NCBI GenBank assembly: GCA_022376465.1 | Contig: JACDTU010000008.1 | Location: 992,001 to 1,056,000, forward strand | Origin: Cubamyces lactineus | Lineage: Eukaryota > Basidiomycota > Agaricomycetes > Polyporales > Polyporaceae | DNA length: 64,000 nt | Reading direction: 5' to 3' | Shown: positions 36,838-47,369 of the stretch, in pieces | How positions within the stretch are numbered: the first letter of the stretch is position 1 | Layout: every line of letters begins with the position of its first letter | Made by a program: the position numbers and the translations under genes | Notes under the pieces: generated by a model | What the model was told of the DNA's origin: nothing | Database searches by the model: none | Seen by the model: the letters and a program-made list of their open reading frames with translations, nothing else

Positions 36838-37652
36838 TCGGACTTGAATTATCTCAAAGTATGACAAACTGAGTATTGATGTTTGTCGTAGAGGTAGACT
36901 ACGCGGGAAGCCTGACGTCCTTCTCCAACGAAGACCTCGTAGTGGCGTAGTTATTGAGACCTTGAATGCGATGCAGGTATGTCACCCATTCGTACACCTT
37001 TTCAACCGGATCACAATCCCTCGGCACGTACCGTGTTCAATGATAATCGTTTGCAGCGATATCGATGACGTACGTCTTGGGTAGTACAGTACTAGGTACT
37101 TGCAGACGGTGGCGGGCGGTGCTGCAGGCTGCGCCCCCACGCCGCTTGTCCTCGAGCGCCAATCCATTGCCCACGGCCCGCTGTCCGGTACGGTCCGAGT
37201 CCAACTCGTACTTTACACGCCCTTGGAACGACTCCCGATCGTGCGCCTTTTACCGCTAGCGTCGTGAACTGCAGCGCCATGCCATGGCCAGTACGTCTGC
37301 AGTCGTTCACCTCCATCATCTTGAGACTCAATGCACATTGTGTCGCTGGAATATACAGTACTATACTACACATGTAGTGAATTCACGCTTGCAATCGGGT
37401 GGTGTATCAGTATGTGTTTGCCGCTGCCTTTACGTACCACTGCTGGGTCGCGTCGTTATAGGGCGCGGCACATTCCCTTGCGGCCCAACGGCGATCTATC
37501 GAATTTGTCAGATCTCAGGCTCGGCGACAGCGAGCGACGCGAGCCCCTTCAAGCTGACGCCCCGGATCTGCGAGAGACTCGGCAGTATTCTTGGCTTCCT
37601 GCTTTCACCAGAAGTTTTCCTTCTCAGCGCGTAGTGCACAACCCAGTCCTCT
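36838..37652. promoter_or_regulatory. Divergent region, Dicer-like / GTPase
   Basis: About 815 bp between two divergent start codons. Open stretches exist on both strands but show no family motif. Presumed promoters. Confidence 0.4.
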
Positions 37653-38418
37653 ATGTCGTCCGATTCGAAGGGTAAGCTGAATGGCTGTTCCTCTAGGTGA
37701 CTGCTAGCATCGTATTGAACTTGAGCATATACTGGTAGCTCCGATCTCTAGGTCTCTCGTCCGCTACAACGCCGACAACGCACGGTCTCGGGCTCTTGAG
37801 CTGACCAATGTGCTCGAGGGTCGACTTGGGGCACTCTTAGCGGAGGACGGGTTACGGAAAGAAGCGTTTCAAGGTAGCATATCTGAGTGAGTCCTTCACC
37901 CGAACGACCTGTTCACGACACTGCAGAATGCAATTGACGTTGTCTTCACACAGGCTGAAAAGCATGGCTTTGACACCGAAAACAACGATCGTTGTCTGTG
38001 GAGGTGCGCATCTGCTGTGCCAACGTATTCTCATTCCCAACAGTCCATCACAGCAACGGGCGCAGGGAAGTCATCCCTGATAAATGCGCTTCTTGGATGT
38101 ATGTATCCGAGTTGCTCTGAACGCTGATCATGCTCACCAGTGCCACCACCTGTCTTCCCTGTAGATGACATTGTTCCAACGAGTTGCATGAGAGGTACGC
38201 CCTTCTGTTGAAATCCGAGTATCCACTAACTTCGATATGTTCTAGCGTGCACGTCTTTGATCACGGAGATCACCTACCACGATCAAGACGATTATAAGGC
38301 GGAAATAGCGTTCCTTTCCAAGGATGAATGGGCAGTTGAGGTACGACTCTTGCTAGGGGACCTGCAAGAGAGTGCCGACGGGGACTTTACGGAGGAAGTA
38401 GAAGCAGCTAGATGCAAG
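37653..38418 (+). pseudogene. SLIP-GC-like P-loop GTPase, 5' part only, cut by retrotransposon
   Basis: Six in-frame exons encode 163 residues: 37653-37671, 37739-37886, 37954-38003, 38054-38098, 38141-38194, 38246-38418. The P-loop is CGATGAGKSSLINALLG at about residues 71-87. It is followed by FPVDDIVPTSCMRACTSLIT, the pattern of dynamin-like GTPases related to nuclear GTPase SLIP-GC in mushrooms. The coding sequence ends at a GTATGG donor at 38419. 32 bases later the LTR of element 1 begins, so the insertion lies in an intron. No downstream part (switch regions, stalk) was found after the element, so the gene is truncated. What remains shows no stop or frameshift. Confidence 0.75.
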
Positions 38419-38450
38419 GTATGGTGATTGTGCACGCTCTGCATGACTAG

Positions 38451-38867
38451 TGTTACGACGCTCAGTACGTCACGGTCACCCAGTTTCCTTTTCCTCTCTC
38501 TCCCTCGTGCCTCCGTTATGCCACGTCATCCTTTCCCATGCCACGTCACCCTTTCCCACCGGTTCACACGGCTGTTGTATTACTACCCTATCACCTTCCG
38601 CCACGTCATCGCCACATCATCTGTATTCCCGGCCCTGACTCTACGTAGTTATACTGGACTCTCACGGTACGTGGCGCCTACGTGGCGCTGACGTGTCCAT
38701 GTCTCTCTTCCTGTATTTAAGACCAGAGGATCCACTCGGAATCCTCAGCTCGACCTGGTTATCCATTGCCTATTCCTCTGAACCTCTACTCGACTCGAAC
38801 TACTGGAGACCTCTGGTCCGATCCCTAGGACGTCGCTCGCCGTGACCGATCTAGGCTCGTCGTAACA
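38451..38867 (+). repeat. 5' LTR of element 1
   Basis: Begins TGTTACGACG and ends CGTCGTAACA, a perfect 10-bp inverted end pair with the TG...CA borders of LTRs. TATTTAAG is at 38714-38721. The probable RNA start AGCTCGACCT is at 38747-38756. The U3 part carries at least five ACGTCA/ACGTGGC-type sites. Confidence 0.85.
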
Positions 38868-38869
38868 TT

Positions 38870-38879
38870 AGGTCGAGCT
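38870..38879 (+). other. Self-complementary primer-binding site, element 1
   Basis: AGGTCGAGCT lies 2 nt after the LTR end and is the exact complement of AGCTCGACCT at 38747-38756, the probable 5' end of the RNA. This is the arrangement of Tf1-type self-priming elements. Confidence 0.65.
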
Positions 38880-39399
38880 CACCAGAACCCGTCGATCTAC
38901 CCAGATCTCGACACACGACACCCGCTCAAGACGGAGCGGCCCCGAACCGAACAACACGGCGTCGATACCGAAAGAATTTGCGGTTGACAAGGAAGCCAAG
39001 CTAGTCTACTACGAAGGGCAACAAGTCTTCTGGAAGAACAAGTCCTGGCACTTCACCGAAGTCCCTCTCACCTGGCGGAACTGCCTTGACATCGACCCCG
39101 ACTACCGAAGACGCTACCGCGAAATATCACTTGGAGACGAACTTCCGGAGGAACCAGCGGCCACCCCGGAACCGAGAACAGAACCAGAACAACCTTCCCC
39201 GGTAGACTTCACTACTCCCAGACCAGCTCAGGCGGAGATACTCGAGGAGAGTGAACCAGAAAGCGAGAACACTACAAGAACTTCGAACGACGACCACGAC
39301 CTGGAGGGAAGCGAAGCCGCACCAGAACCCGTAGGGAAGACCCCTCAAGAAGAATCGAACCGAACTGCAAACGAACCCGAAGGACGAACCGAAGCCACG
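38872..39399 (+). other. ATG-free open leader in frame with gag, element 1
   Basis: After an in-frame TAG at 38869-38871 the gag frame stays open for 176 codons up to the gag ATG but contains no ATG in any frame. The translation looks coding: VYYEGQQVFWKNKSWHF, then an acidic Pro/Glu-rich stretch. It may be a non-AUG-started N-terminal extension of Gag. Confidence 0.55.
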
Positions 39400-40401
39400 A
39401 TGGCTGAAGAAAAGACGAACGAGATCAAGCTCAAGATGCCCCCAGAGTTCTCAGGGAAGCGGGGCGAAGTAGTGGAGTGGTTGCAGAAATGCTCCCTCTA
39501 CCTCACGATGAACAAGAAGACCTACGCCACCGACGAAATGAAGATCGTCTTCTGCCTTATGCTGATGAACGGGGGCACCGCCGGAACCTGGGCCCGCACC
39601 TTCATTGAAGACGTAGAACGGCAGGCAGCTGACCAGAACAAGAACCGAAGACCAGGCGAAGAACGTATCGAACCCAACTACGGAACATGGGACGACTTCA
39701 AGAAGCAACTACTGGAAGCATTCGACGACATCGACCAGAAGGCCAGCGCCCGTGTGCTGCTGCGAAACCTGAAGCAAGGAAGCAAGAAAGTCGAAGACTA
39801 CATTGCCGAGTTCAAGTCGATCATCTCGCGATGCGGAATCACAGAGTTCGAAGTCATTGCCGACTTCTTCTATGCTGGACTCAACCGTCCCCTTCGAGAG
39901 AAGATCTTCGGGATGTACCCCCTACCGAAGGATGCCAGCGAACTCTACCTCCGAGCCTCCACTCTCGAACAGCAGTATCACCTGGGAAGAGCATACGACG
40001 GGAAGACCTCGACCTTCCGACCTACGTACAAGCCGTACAGACCCCGACCGCAAGAACGCGACCCTGACGCCATGGATGTCGACAAGATGACGACCGAAGA
40101 ACGTGAGAAGCACTACCGAGAAGGACGATGCTTCAATTGCCACCAGATAGGGCATCTAGCGCGGCAGTGCCCCAACAGAAGAACCAACGACCGTAAGAAG
40201 ATGAAGCCTGCCGCCAAGGCCCGCATCACCGAGGTCGAAGAAGATGAGAGCGACGATGATGAAGACATCAAATCCATCGACGGCCAAGCGGCTGACAAGA
40301 AGCAGCTTATCGCAGCAAGGATCCGTACCGCTCTGAAGGGGCTAGAAGAAGACCAAGACGCGAAGGAAATCCTCGCAAGCTTCTCCAACGAGGGTTTTTG
40401 A
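39400..40401 (+). CDS. gag: Gag polyprotein, element 1
   Basis: 333 residues starting at the first ATG downstream of the probable RNA start. The retrotransposon Gag domain spans about residues 10-200 (PPEFSGKRGEVVEWLQKC, and FNAR-type region VEDYIAEFKSIISRCG). A CCHC zinc knuckle follows (CFNCHQIGHLARQC), then an acidic tail. It forms the virus-like particle that packages the element RNA. It ends at TGA directly after a slippery heptamer. Confidence 0.9.
   Translation: MAEEKTNEIKLKMPPEFSGKRGEVVEWLQKCSLYLTMNKKTYATDEMKIVFCLMLMNGGTAGTWARTFIEDVERQAADQNKNRRPGEERIEPNYGTWDDFKKQLLEAFDDIDQKASARVLLRNLKQGSKKVEDYIAEFKSIISRCGITEFEVIADFFYAGLNRPLREKIFGMYPLPKDASELYLRASTLEQQYHLGRAYDGKTSTFRPTYKPYRPRPQERDPDAMDVDKMTTEEREKHYREGRCFNCHQIGHLARQCPNRRTNDRKKMKPAAKARITEVEEDESDDDEDIKSIDGQAADKKQLIAARIRTALKGLEEDQDAKEILASFSNEGF
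40392..40398 (+). promoter_or_regulatory. -1 frameshift site GGGTTTT, element 1
   Basis: In the gag frame it reads G GGT TTT then TGA, a fit to the X XXY YYZ rule. The pol frame is -1 relative to gag and is open across the site. Confidence 0.65.
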
Positions 40402-42032
40402 AGAACCGGCGTGTCTCGACGTCACGACCGCGTACTAAGGTCCGCCGTGTAATAGTAGCGCAGACTTCTCGACAGTCTATGAGAATTCCGTTATCTATCC
40501 ACGCGGACCTAAACGTCGAAACGAAAGCCCTCATCGACACGGGAGCGGGAGAAGTATTCATGGACCACAGGTTTGCGAAAGAGCACAACTTCCCGCTCAA
40601 ATCGCTGAAAGCCCCGATCCGAGTATACAACGCTGACGGAACCAGGAATGAAGCAGGCGATATCAAGAAATGCGCAGTCCTTGAAATTGAAGCTGGGCGC
40701 CACCGACACATTGTGCGGTTCCTGATTACGTTGCTAGGAAAGGAACCAATCATCCTGGGCCTGCCATGGCTGCAGCGCGTCAATGCCAACATCGACTTCA
40801 CGAAAGGGACCCTTGATATCGACCCCGCCCGGGTGAACCGAACAATTGTGGAACATCTGCGTGCAATGTGGTTCCCAGATCAAGACCCCTTCACCGGAAG
40901 ACCCAAGCCAGTCGAAGAAGAACCGGACGAAGAAACAGAGGAAGAAGACGAAGACGTGACCGAGGAAGCATCGACCCAAGAACCAATCTACGAGAACATC
41001 GAACGAGTTACCCTCTCTGACGTGCACCCGGAAGAAGAACCCAATGACCAAGATCTGCTGATAGCTTATCTTCGCGGAGAACACGAAGCCATGATAACAC
41101 CGCACGTGACAGAATGGCACGGAGATATGCCTCAACCCGGATCCCCCCTCACCACGGAACACGACTACGAACCCACGAAGATTGGACCTGGACCCACCAT
41201 CGGAAGAATCCGACGAGCCCCACAAGGACTTCGATTTGCAATTGCAGCCAACGTCTGGATCCGAGCAAAAGTCAACCCCGCAATGGCACTCGCACAACAG
41301 CACCAAGCACAGGAAGAGAAGAAGACTTTCGAAGAGATGCTCCCCGAACCGTACCGAGGATATGCTGCCATCTTTGAAAAGAAGGCGTCCGAACGATTCC
41401 CACCATCACGACCCTGGGACCTGGCCATCGAACTCAAGGAAGGCTTTACCCCGAAGGACTTCAAGCGATATCAACTCACGCCCAAGGAACTCGAAGCCGA
41501 GGAAGAATTCATCCGGGAGAACCTACGAAAAGGCTACATCCGACCCTCGAACTCGCCGATGGCATCCCCATTCTTCTTCGTCGGCAAGAAAGACGGAACA
41601 CTACGACCCTGCCAAGATTATCGATACCTCAACGAAGGAACCGTCCCCAACAAGTACCCACTACCGCTCATATCAGAATTGGTCGACAAGCTGCGCGGAG
41701 CGAAGGTTTTCTCCAAACTGGACCTCCGATCGGGATACAACAACGTCCGTATCAAGGACGGTGATCAATGGAAGGCCGCCTTCCGAACCAGCAAAGGGCT
41801 ATACGAACCAATGGTCATGTTCTTTGGACTGCGGAACTCCCCCTCGGCTTTTCAAGCTATGATGAACGCGATCTTCGCAGACATGATCGACGAAGGATGG
41901 GTAGTGATTTACATGGACGACATACTGATCTTTTCGGCAGACCTGGACGAACACCGAAGAAGGACCTTACGTGTCCTGGAACGACTCAAAGAACACGACC
42001 TCTACCTCAAGCTAGAGAAGTGCCACAAGTAA
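40398..42032 (+). pseudogene. pol: Pol polyprotein, element 1, truncated in RT
   Basis: About 544 codons. The aspartic protease has LIDTGAGEVF near residue 47. RT runs from PPSRPWDLAIELKEGF to VIYMDDILIFS, with the catalytic YMDD present. The frame stops at LKLEKCHK, where the intact element continues into the rest of RT, RNase H and integrase. The stop at 42030-42032 belongs to unrelated sequence, so a deletion or recombination joint lies at about 42025. Replication functions are lost. Confidence 0.88.
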
Positions 42033-42685
42033 TTCTTAGTTGGTTTATCTTCTCCCATTTACTAGTATTAATCTTTGCTCAACTCGACCGTCAACTACTG
42101 CTCGTCAATCCGATTACATGCATCTCCGCTCTCTAATCCTCAGTGTTACCGTACCTAGACTACTAATACTTCGTCGGCTTATCCGTGCTGTTCTTGTTGC
42201 GAGTCTATCAAGGTTAGACAGCATTCTCTAATTTGATCGTATGGCGGGATAATCTGCTGGTCAACCACTTTACCTCAAGCTCAATTCAATCCGATCCATA
42301 TAATCCTAAGCCAATCTGACGATAATCTAACAATGTCAATGGAGGATTGGAACTCCAATCCGTACAATCCCAGGCTACCTAAGCTGACGATAATCCAACA
42401 ATCTTAGTGGAGGATTGGCATAGCTGATCCTCATTACATCGCATCTGCATGATCGTAGTTCAAATAGCGAGGCATGAAGCTACACAGTCGTGATCCAGAC
42501 ACTACGGGGCCGGGGAGATAAAGCATTCGTCTTCACATCCAACTCAGCGCGAATACTTTGCCCTTGGCAACGAACCACTCGAAAGCCTCGTTGAGCGACT
42601 GCTCACGGGTATCTCATTGCGTATGCCTTGAGAAGGTCTGTCAATTGCATGTCAGTCTTCGACATATACTCCGGTTCATATCAGC
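42033..42685. other. Non-coding sequence after the element 1 break
   Basis: About 650 bp, lower in G+C than its surroundings. It shows no similarity to the missing parts of pol or to the LTR. It contains the two-copy repeat listed next and the 3' side of the following minus-strand gene. Confidence 0.45.
42287..42423. repeat. Two-copy degenerate tandem repeat, about 68 bp units
   Basis: Units at about 42287-42355 and 42356-42423 share CAATCCG at the start, TGACGATAAT in the middle and TGGAGGATTGG at the end. They differ at many positions and lie just after the truncated retrotransposon. Confidence 0.6.
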
Positions 42686-45512
42686 TCACCGTTTATTCGG
42701 GCGATCCGAGCCCTCCGTCTCGGTCAGCTTCCGCTTCGACTGGTGATCAACTTGTGGTTTCGAGGACTCCATCAGGCCAACTTCGCCCGCCGGCTGCTGC
42801 AGAGCTGCATCTTTCTTTCTTTGAGGCCTACGACGCTTACCTTTGGATGCCGTCTCGGTCAATGCACCATCGCCTCCGCCGCTCTTATGCGCCCCCTCTC
42901 CCCTCACCGTATTCATAACTGGGCCATTCTCTGTGTTTGCAGTGGCAAGATCCTTCATCGCTTTGGCCTGGCCCCGATCCTTGCTCCTGAACTTGCTACT
43001 GCCATCGTTGGGCTCTGCGTTGATGTGATCCACATCTAACGCCACCCGTTGTCCAAGAGCCATGGACTCCGCCTGCTCCGGCCCTACAACGTCTGGCGAG
43101 CCTTGGCTGAGGTGTGCGTTGTGGTCGGACGCGGGGTTACAGTCGGACGCGGGGTTACGGTCGGACGCGGGGTTACGGTCGGGCGAGGCGTTGTGGTTGA
43201 GCGCAGGGGCACGGTCAGGCAAGATGTTGCTGTCGGGCGAGGCGTTGTGGTCGGACGCGGGGCTGCTCTCGGACGCGGGGCTGCTCTCGGACGCGGGGCT
43301 GCTCTCGGACGCGGGGCTGCTGTCGGACGCGGGGCTGCTGTCGGACGAAGGACTGCTGTCGGACGCGGGGTTACGGTCGGACGCGGGGTTACGGTCGGGC
43401 GAGGCGTTGTGGTTGAGCGCAGGGGCACAGTCAGGCAAGGTGTTGCTGTTGGGCGAGGCGTTGCGGTCAAGATGCCCTTCCCCCCTTTCCGCATTAAGCT
43501 CTTCGTGAACCGAGCTGCCTGTGGAAGGAGACTCTTCCCACTCGATCAGCGCCGCCTTCAGATGCGGCATCGTCGCCTCACTATGCTCTGCTAAAGGTGG
43601 TAGAGGTGGGTTTGTATTGAATAGTGCCCTTCGTGGGGTCGCATGCGAGGGGGCTGCCGAGGAGTGACGCGTGCTAGGCGTTGCACGTGTAGGGGTCGGG
43701 AACACTTGAACTCTGCGAGTGCCGCGTCTCGGGGTCCCGGCCACAGCCTCGAAAGCATGGTCGTCAGCTCCACTAGAGGGAGAAGGAAGCTTCGTGTTTG
43801 CTGCCAACCCTTGCCCATCGGGCTCCGTGCGGAATGCAAATGGGCCCTCACCGCTCTGAGCTTTGTGCACAGTGTCATACATGAGGCAGAGCTGAATCAA
43901 CCCCACCTCAGTAGGGTCAGCAATCACGCCCGTTGAAGCCCAGCGGCCATCCAGATATGTATGAGGCTCCGCCTTGACGTCTTCCCAAGGTACTCCGCCC
44001 TCCACCACCGTTCGGCCAGCCTTGTCTACGAATCCGTTAGACATACACGCGCTCATGATGATCTCAATACTCACTCCACTGTACACGGAAGTATGCGCTT
44101 AGAATTGACGCCATGTCATCACCGTTCCAGGCTTTGTCCGCTGGAGGTAGCAACGGACTTCCATCCTGTGCCGTCAGCAACCTAGGATCGCCGCGCACGG
44201 GATTCGAAGCTGTATACACCGATTGGACTGAGCTATTCGTGAAGAAGTACTGGGTCAACGTACGCAGGGTGCTTCGAAGGTATTCCTCCCATCGTTCTTG
44301 TTCCCGCATGTCTGGACCTCCTTGGTATGTTGAGAACGCTGGAGCGCCATCTGGTACCCCTATGGTCATCCTAACGATATTGGGATCAGTAAGCCATTTA
44401 AAACACAGAGACGCTACAACTCACTGTTCACGTATAATCATTCCCTGCATGTCGCGCATCCCAATTCGCAAGTGCATGATGACCTGACCGAACTGATTTG
44501 CGTCGTGTCCGGGAAACTGCGACAGAACTTTGGCGAGCAAGGGTGCGAGCAAGCTCTGATTCCTGATGTATTGTGGCCATTTAGGTACTAAGCGCAACTG
44601 CAGGATGAGAATGGCGATGAACTCACTCGAAGCACGCATTAGGATCTTGCGCAACATCGTCCTTAAGAGCCTGTGCTTTGTCGCGCCAGGCTGCTTGTTC
44701 GCCTTCGGAAAGAGCCGAAAATAGCTCGCTGACAGTCCGTTGACGTGGTCCGATGCCCATCCCCTCCGTATGAACGCGAACAACCTCGTCATTCTCCCTT
44801 GCCCATATCGTCGAGGCTGCAGGAGTCCGCGCTTTGAGCGACTTCATAAACGCATCAGCAATCCGATCGAGCTTCCCACTGCGTGCAGGCTCCTCGGTGG
44901 TGGAACTGACATCTGCACCTCCTTCGGTGGGCAGCTGCCTTTCGCCTTTTCTGATCCATTGTTGTAGATTCTTGAAGCGATTGAAGATGCACTGATGTTT
45001 CACGTGTCAGTTCGTGTTCTATGGTGCGAGACACGAGCGTAGAAGTATTGACTTACATGCTTCAAGTCTCCCGCATTACGTGTGATATCGTATGTTGCCA
45101 ACAGGTGCTGGCTCACCGAGTCAATGACGTCGTCGCGCTTGCGAGAGTCTCCTGCTTCCCACTCAAGGTATCTTGTCTCCAGGTATCGGCTTGCGCTAAC
45201 GCCTGAGCCAGAAGTCCAGCTGAAGCGTTTGGGGCCATTGGGATTGGCCCGAACAGCCTGCTTTGTGGATCTGTGGGTCTTCTTGGTCTTCTTGCGGGAA
45301 GTTGTACCGTCCTCGTCATCGGAGGAGTCCAAGATGACGTTGCGGGTGCGGCTGCGCGATCCAGGCTGAGTTGATTCTTCGACCCCCTCTCCTTGCTTCT
45401 CGCTCGGTGAATGGGTAGAAGCAGTCTCTAACGTCGAGCCAGCTTCTCTATCTTCAGCCGTCTGCTTTTGCACGGCGGAAGAGGTCGACGGAGGCTTCTT
45501 GTGAGCAGGCAT
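42686..45512 (-). CDS. Uncharacterised 864-residue protein, HMG-like segment, Ser/Pro repeats
   Basis: Five exons join in frame: 45512-45057, 44991-44627, 44562-44425, 44370-44075, 44025-42686. The N-terminus is Ser/Thr/Glu-rich and includes NVILDSSDDEDG, a possible SUMO-interacting motif, next to a KKTKKTHRSTK basic patch. Exon 2 contains an HMG-box-like stretch (IADAFMKSL, then LFSALSEGEQAAWRDKAQ). Exons 3-4 are globular (LLAPLLAKVLSQFPGHDANQ). The C-terminal 400 residues are disordered, with a run of 6-residue repeats of the type SPASDS/NPASDR, and end in basic patches. No enzyme motif was seen. A nuclear role is a guess. All junctions keep phase, so the gene appears intact inside the transposon island. 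Confidence 0.7.
43120..43440. repeat. 18-bp minisatellite inside the 864-residue gene
   Basis: About 17 copies of an 18-bp unit close to GGTCGGACGCGGGGTTAC (+ strand). Each encodes six residues (N/S-P-A-S-D/E-x) on the minus strand. Copies vary, and one block appears twice (starting near 43165 and 43370). Confidence 0.8.
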
Positions 45513-46744
45513 TGGGGTGGGGGGGGATGTGGATGAAGATAGAAGAGGAGGAAGCGGGAGGAGATGACTGCGACGGTCCGGCGAAGTCGACGGCCGAAGA
45601 GAGGGGCAGAGAAACAGAGCAGGAAGACAGAGAATATCGGGGAATGCGACGGCGAAGAAGCGAGACGGTAGGGGGACAGGAGCGGGACAGGAGCAGGACA
45701 GAGCCACACCATAGAAGTCCCACAATCCTGTCCAAGACAGCGCGTCATGCACTCGCGCCTGAGGGAGAGGTTTCCTGCGCACAAGTTCAGTGCGTGCGTC
45801 ACAGGCCCTGACCATCTCCAGCAAACCTGAGGGCCGAGCTTCAGTTTCGTTGGGGCCGGCCAGTCGGTTGCTCCAGTTTAGCCGTGTAGCGCTATGACCG
45901 CTATGACCGCGTTCGACTTGGCCAATCAAGGTCATTCCCTGTTACTGTGCTACCGCTCGGCGCCAGGGCAGTGTTCCATAGAGGCGTGGCTCATTGGTGC
46001 CCTGTCTTCCTGGAAAACTTGCCGTTGTACCTATCGTTTTTTCAGTCTCGGCGAGGTTTGTATCCTCACTACAGGGGATCGTCTCACCTGCAGTTGGGGT
46101 ATTCGGGTGCGTTGAGCCTGTGCGAGACATCGGGCAGACATCGCCCCAAAACATTGAGATATTGCAGTGAATCCACAGCTCCGTCGTGGAGCAGCACACG
46201 ATCTTGAGATTTTCAATAATCTCAGATCCTCGTAATTGCAAGATCGCGTGGCAACGGCACTGACGGGGGATAAGGATACAGCTGAGGCTGCTGCCCTGAC
46301 GCCGCTTGAGGGATTACGGAGCATTCTTCAAGGGTGGCCTCAGTTTAGCGAACAACGCATGCCGGTGCGACGCATACCTGAGCTTCTCATGTGCCCTAGC
46401 GCACCGCTACTGCCGGAGAAAGAAGTTGTTGTTATGAGTCAACTTCTCGCATGGACACCGAGCCTGTGTCCTCGGCCAATTGTTGCCTGCCAATACAATA
46501 GGTTACTTTGCAGCCACACATGGGCTATGCTCTTCAGCCTGGAGCATCGAATAGATGTTAGGGGCACGCTTTTGTGCTGGCGCAGTAGCAAACGGGAAGT
46601 TGCAAAGAGGTAGTATACCGAACACAAAGACTCCGATCGTGATTTGCTCATGGGCGACTCGCCGGATGCACAAGCGCTCCATCTTTGCTGACTCCCCCCA
46701 TTCTCTCGCTACCCTGCGACTTAGCCATTGCGATTGTATAACCA
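45513..46744. promoter_or_regulatory. Divergent intergenic region
   Basis: About 1.2 kb between the start of the 864-residue gene and the start of the 171-residue gene. No further gene or RNA was recognised. Confidence 0.4.
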
Positions 46745-47369
46745 ATGCCCGCCGACGACACTCAGGTTCCTGCCCAGTCTGTGCAATATTCTTTGAAACT
46801 GCACACGTACCTCTCAGTTGCCGGTCCCTCATATCCAACAGGAGTACAGGGGCGGAAGGTCATCAAGCAGTGGCTCCGGGTGATGGTATGACCCAGAGAA
46901 CGATGCGCGAGGTGGGCGTCCAAGCCTACCTTGACCAGGAGCCATGCAGCCCCGCTATTCTCCGTCTGAGCACCTGTATGACAAGGGAGCAAGTCGAGTA
47001 AGTTCATGTACAGCCTGTACGACGTTGTGCAGCTATTCATATATCATCGTCAGCGGCGTACATAGTCTCCTCGATCACAAGGATGTACTCAACAACACCT
47101 TTGCCCTGGCACAAGTTCCTCCGACGGCGAACTGGGGCTCCGAGTGCTGCGCTGCCATCTTATGCGTTGAAGGAAGGGTCCTGAAGGTGTGGGTGACAGG
47201 GGTTGTCAGAAATCTTCAGTTGGCGGTCTCTGAAGATGGGGCGACATTCCGGATTGACTTGGGACTTCTACGCAATGTAGATAGAGCTGCTTGTCGCAAA
47301 TTAGTCCGGCGATTGAGACTGCCCTCACGTCAGTTCGTTCTTCATAATCGCTACCATGATGTTGACTGA
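46745..47369 (+). CDS. Uncharacterised 171-residue protein
   Basis: Three exons join in frame with normal 53-56 nt introns: 46745-46885, 46939-46997, 47054-47369. The protein begins MPADDTQVPAQSVQYSLKLH. The C-terminal part is compact with a Cys pair (NWGSECCAAILCVEGRVLKV) and an Arg/Lys/Leu-rich segment (RAACRKLVRRLRLPSRQF). No family was recognised. The good splice phases are the main support. It stands alone within the transposon island. Confidence 0.55.

Larger units (their letters stand above)
38451..42032 (+). mobile_element. Ty3/gypsy retrotransposon, element 1, 3'-truncated
   Basis: It has a 417-bp 5' LTR, leader, gag, and a pol that breaks off after the RT YMDD region. RNase H, integrase and the 3' LTR are absent, and no second copy of the LTR was seen downstream. 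Gag and pol resemble element 2 but differ in sequence, so this is a different family of the same group. Confidence 0.88.

Noticed and set aside
43049..43594. Plus-strand frame of repeated Val-Gly-Arg-Gly units
   Set aside because: It is the antisense reading of the 18-bp minisatellite inside the minus-strand 864-residue gene.
46740..47369. One unspliced ORF 46944-47369 as a gene
   Set aside because: A three-exon model from 46745 keeps phase throughout and has normal introns; the single-frame reading starts in the middle.
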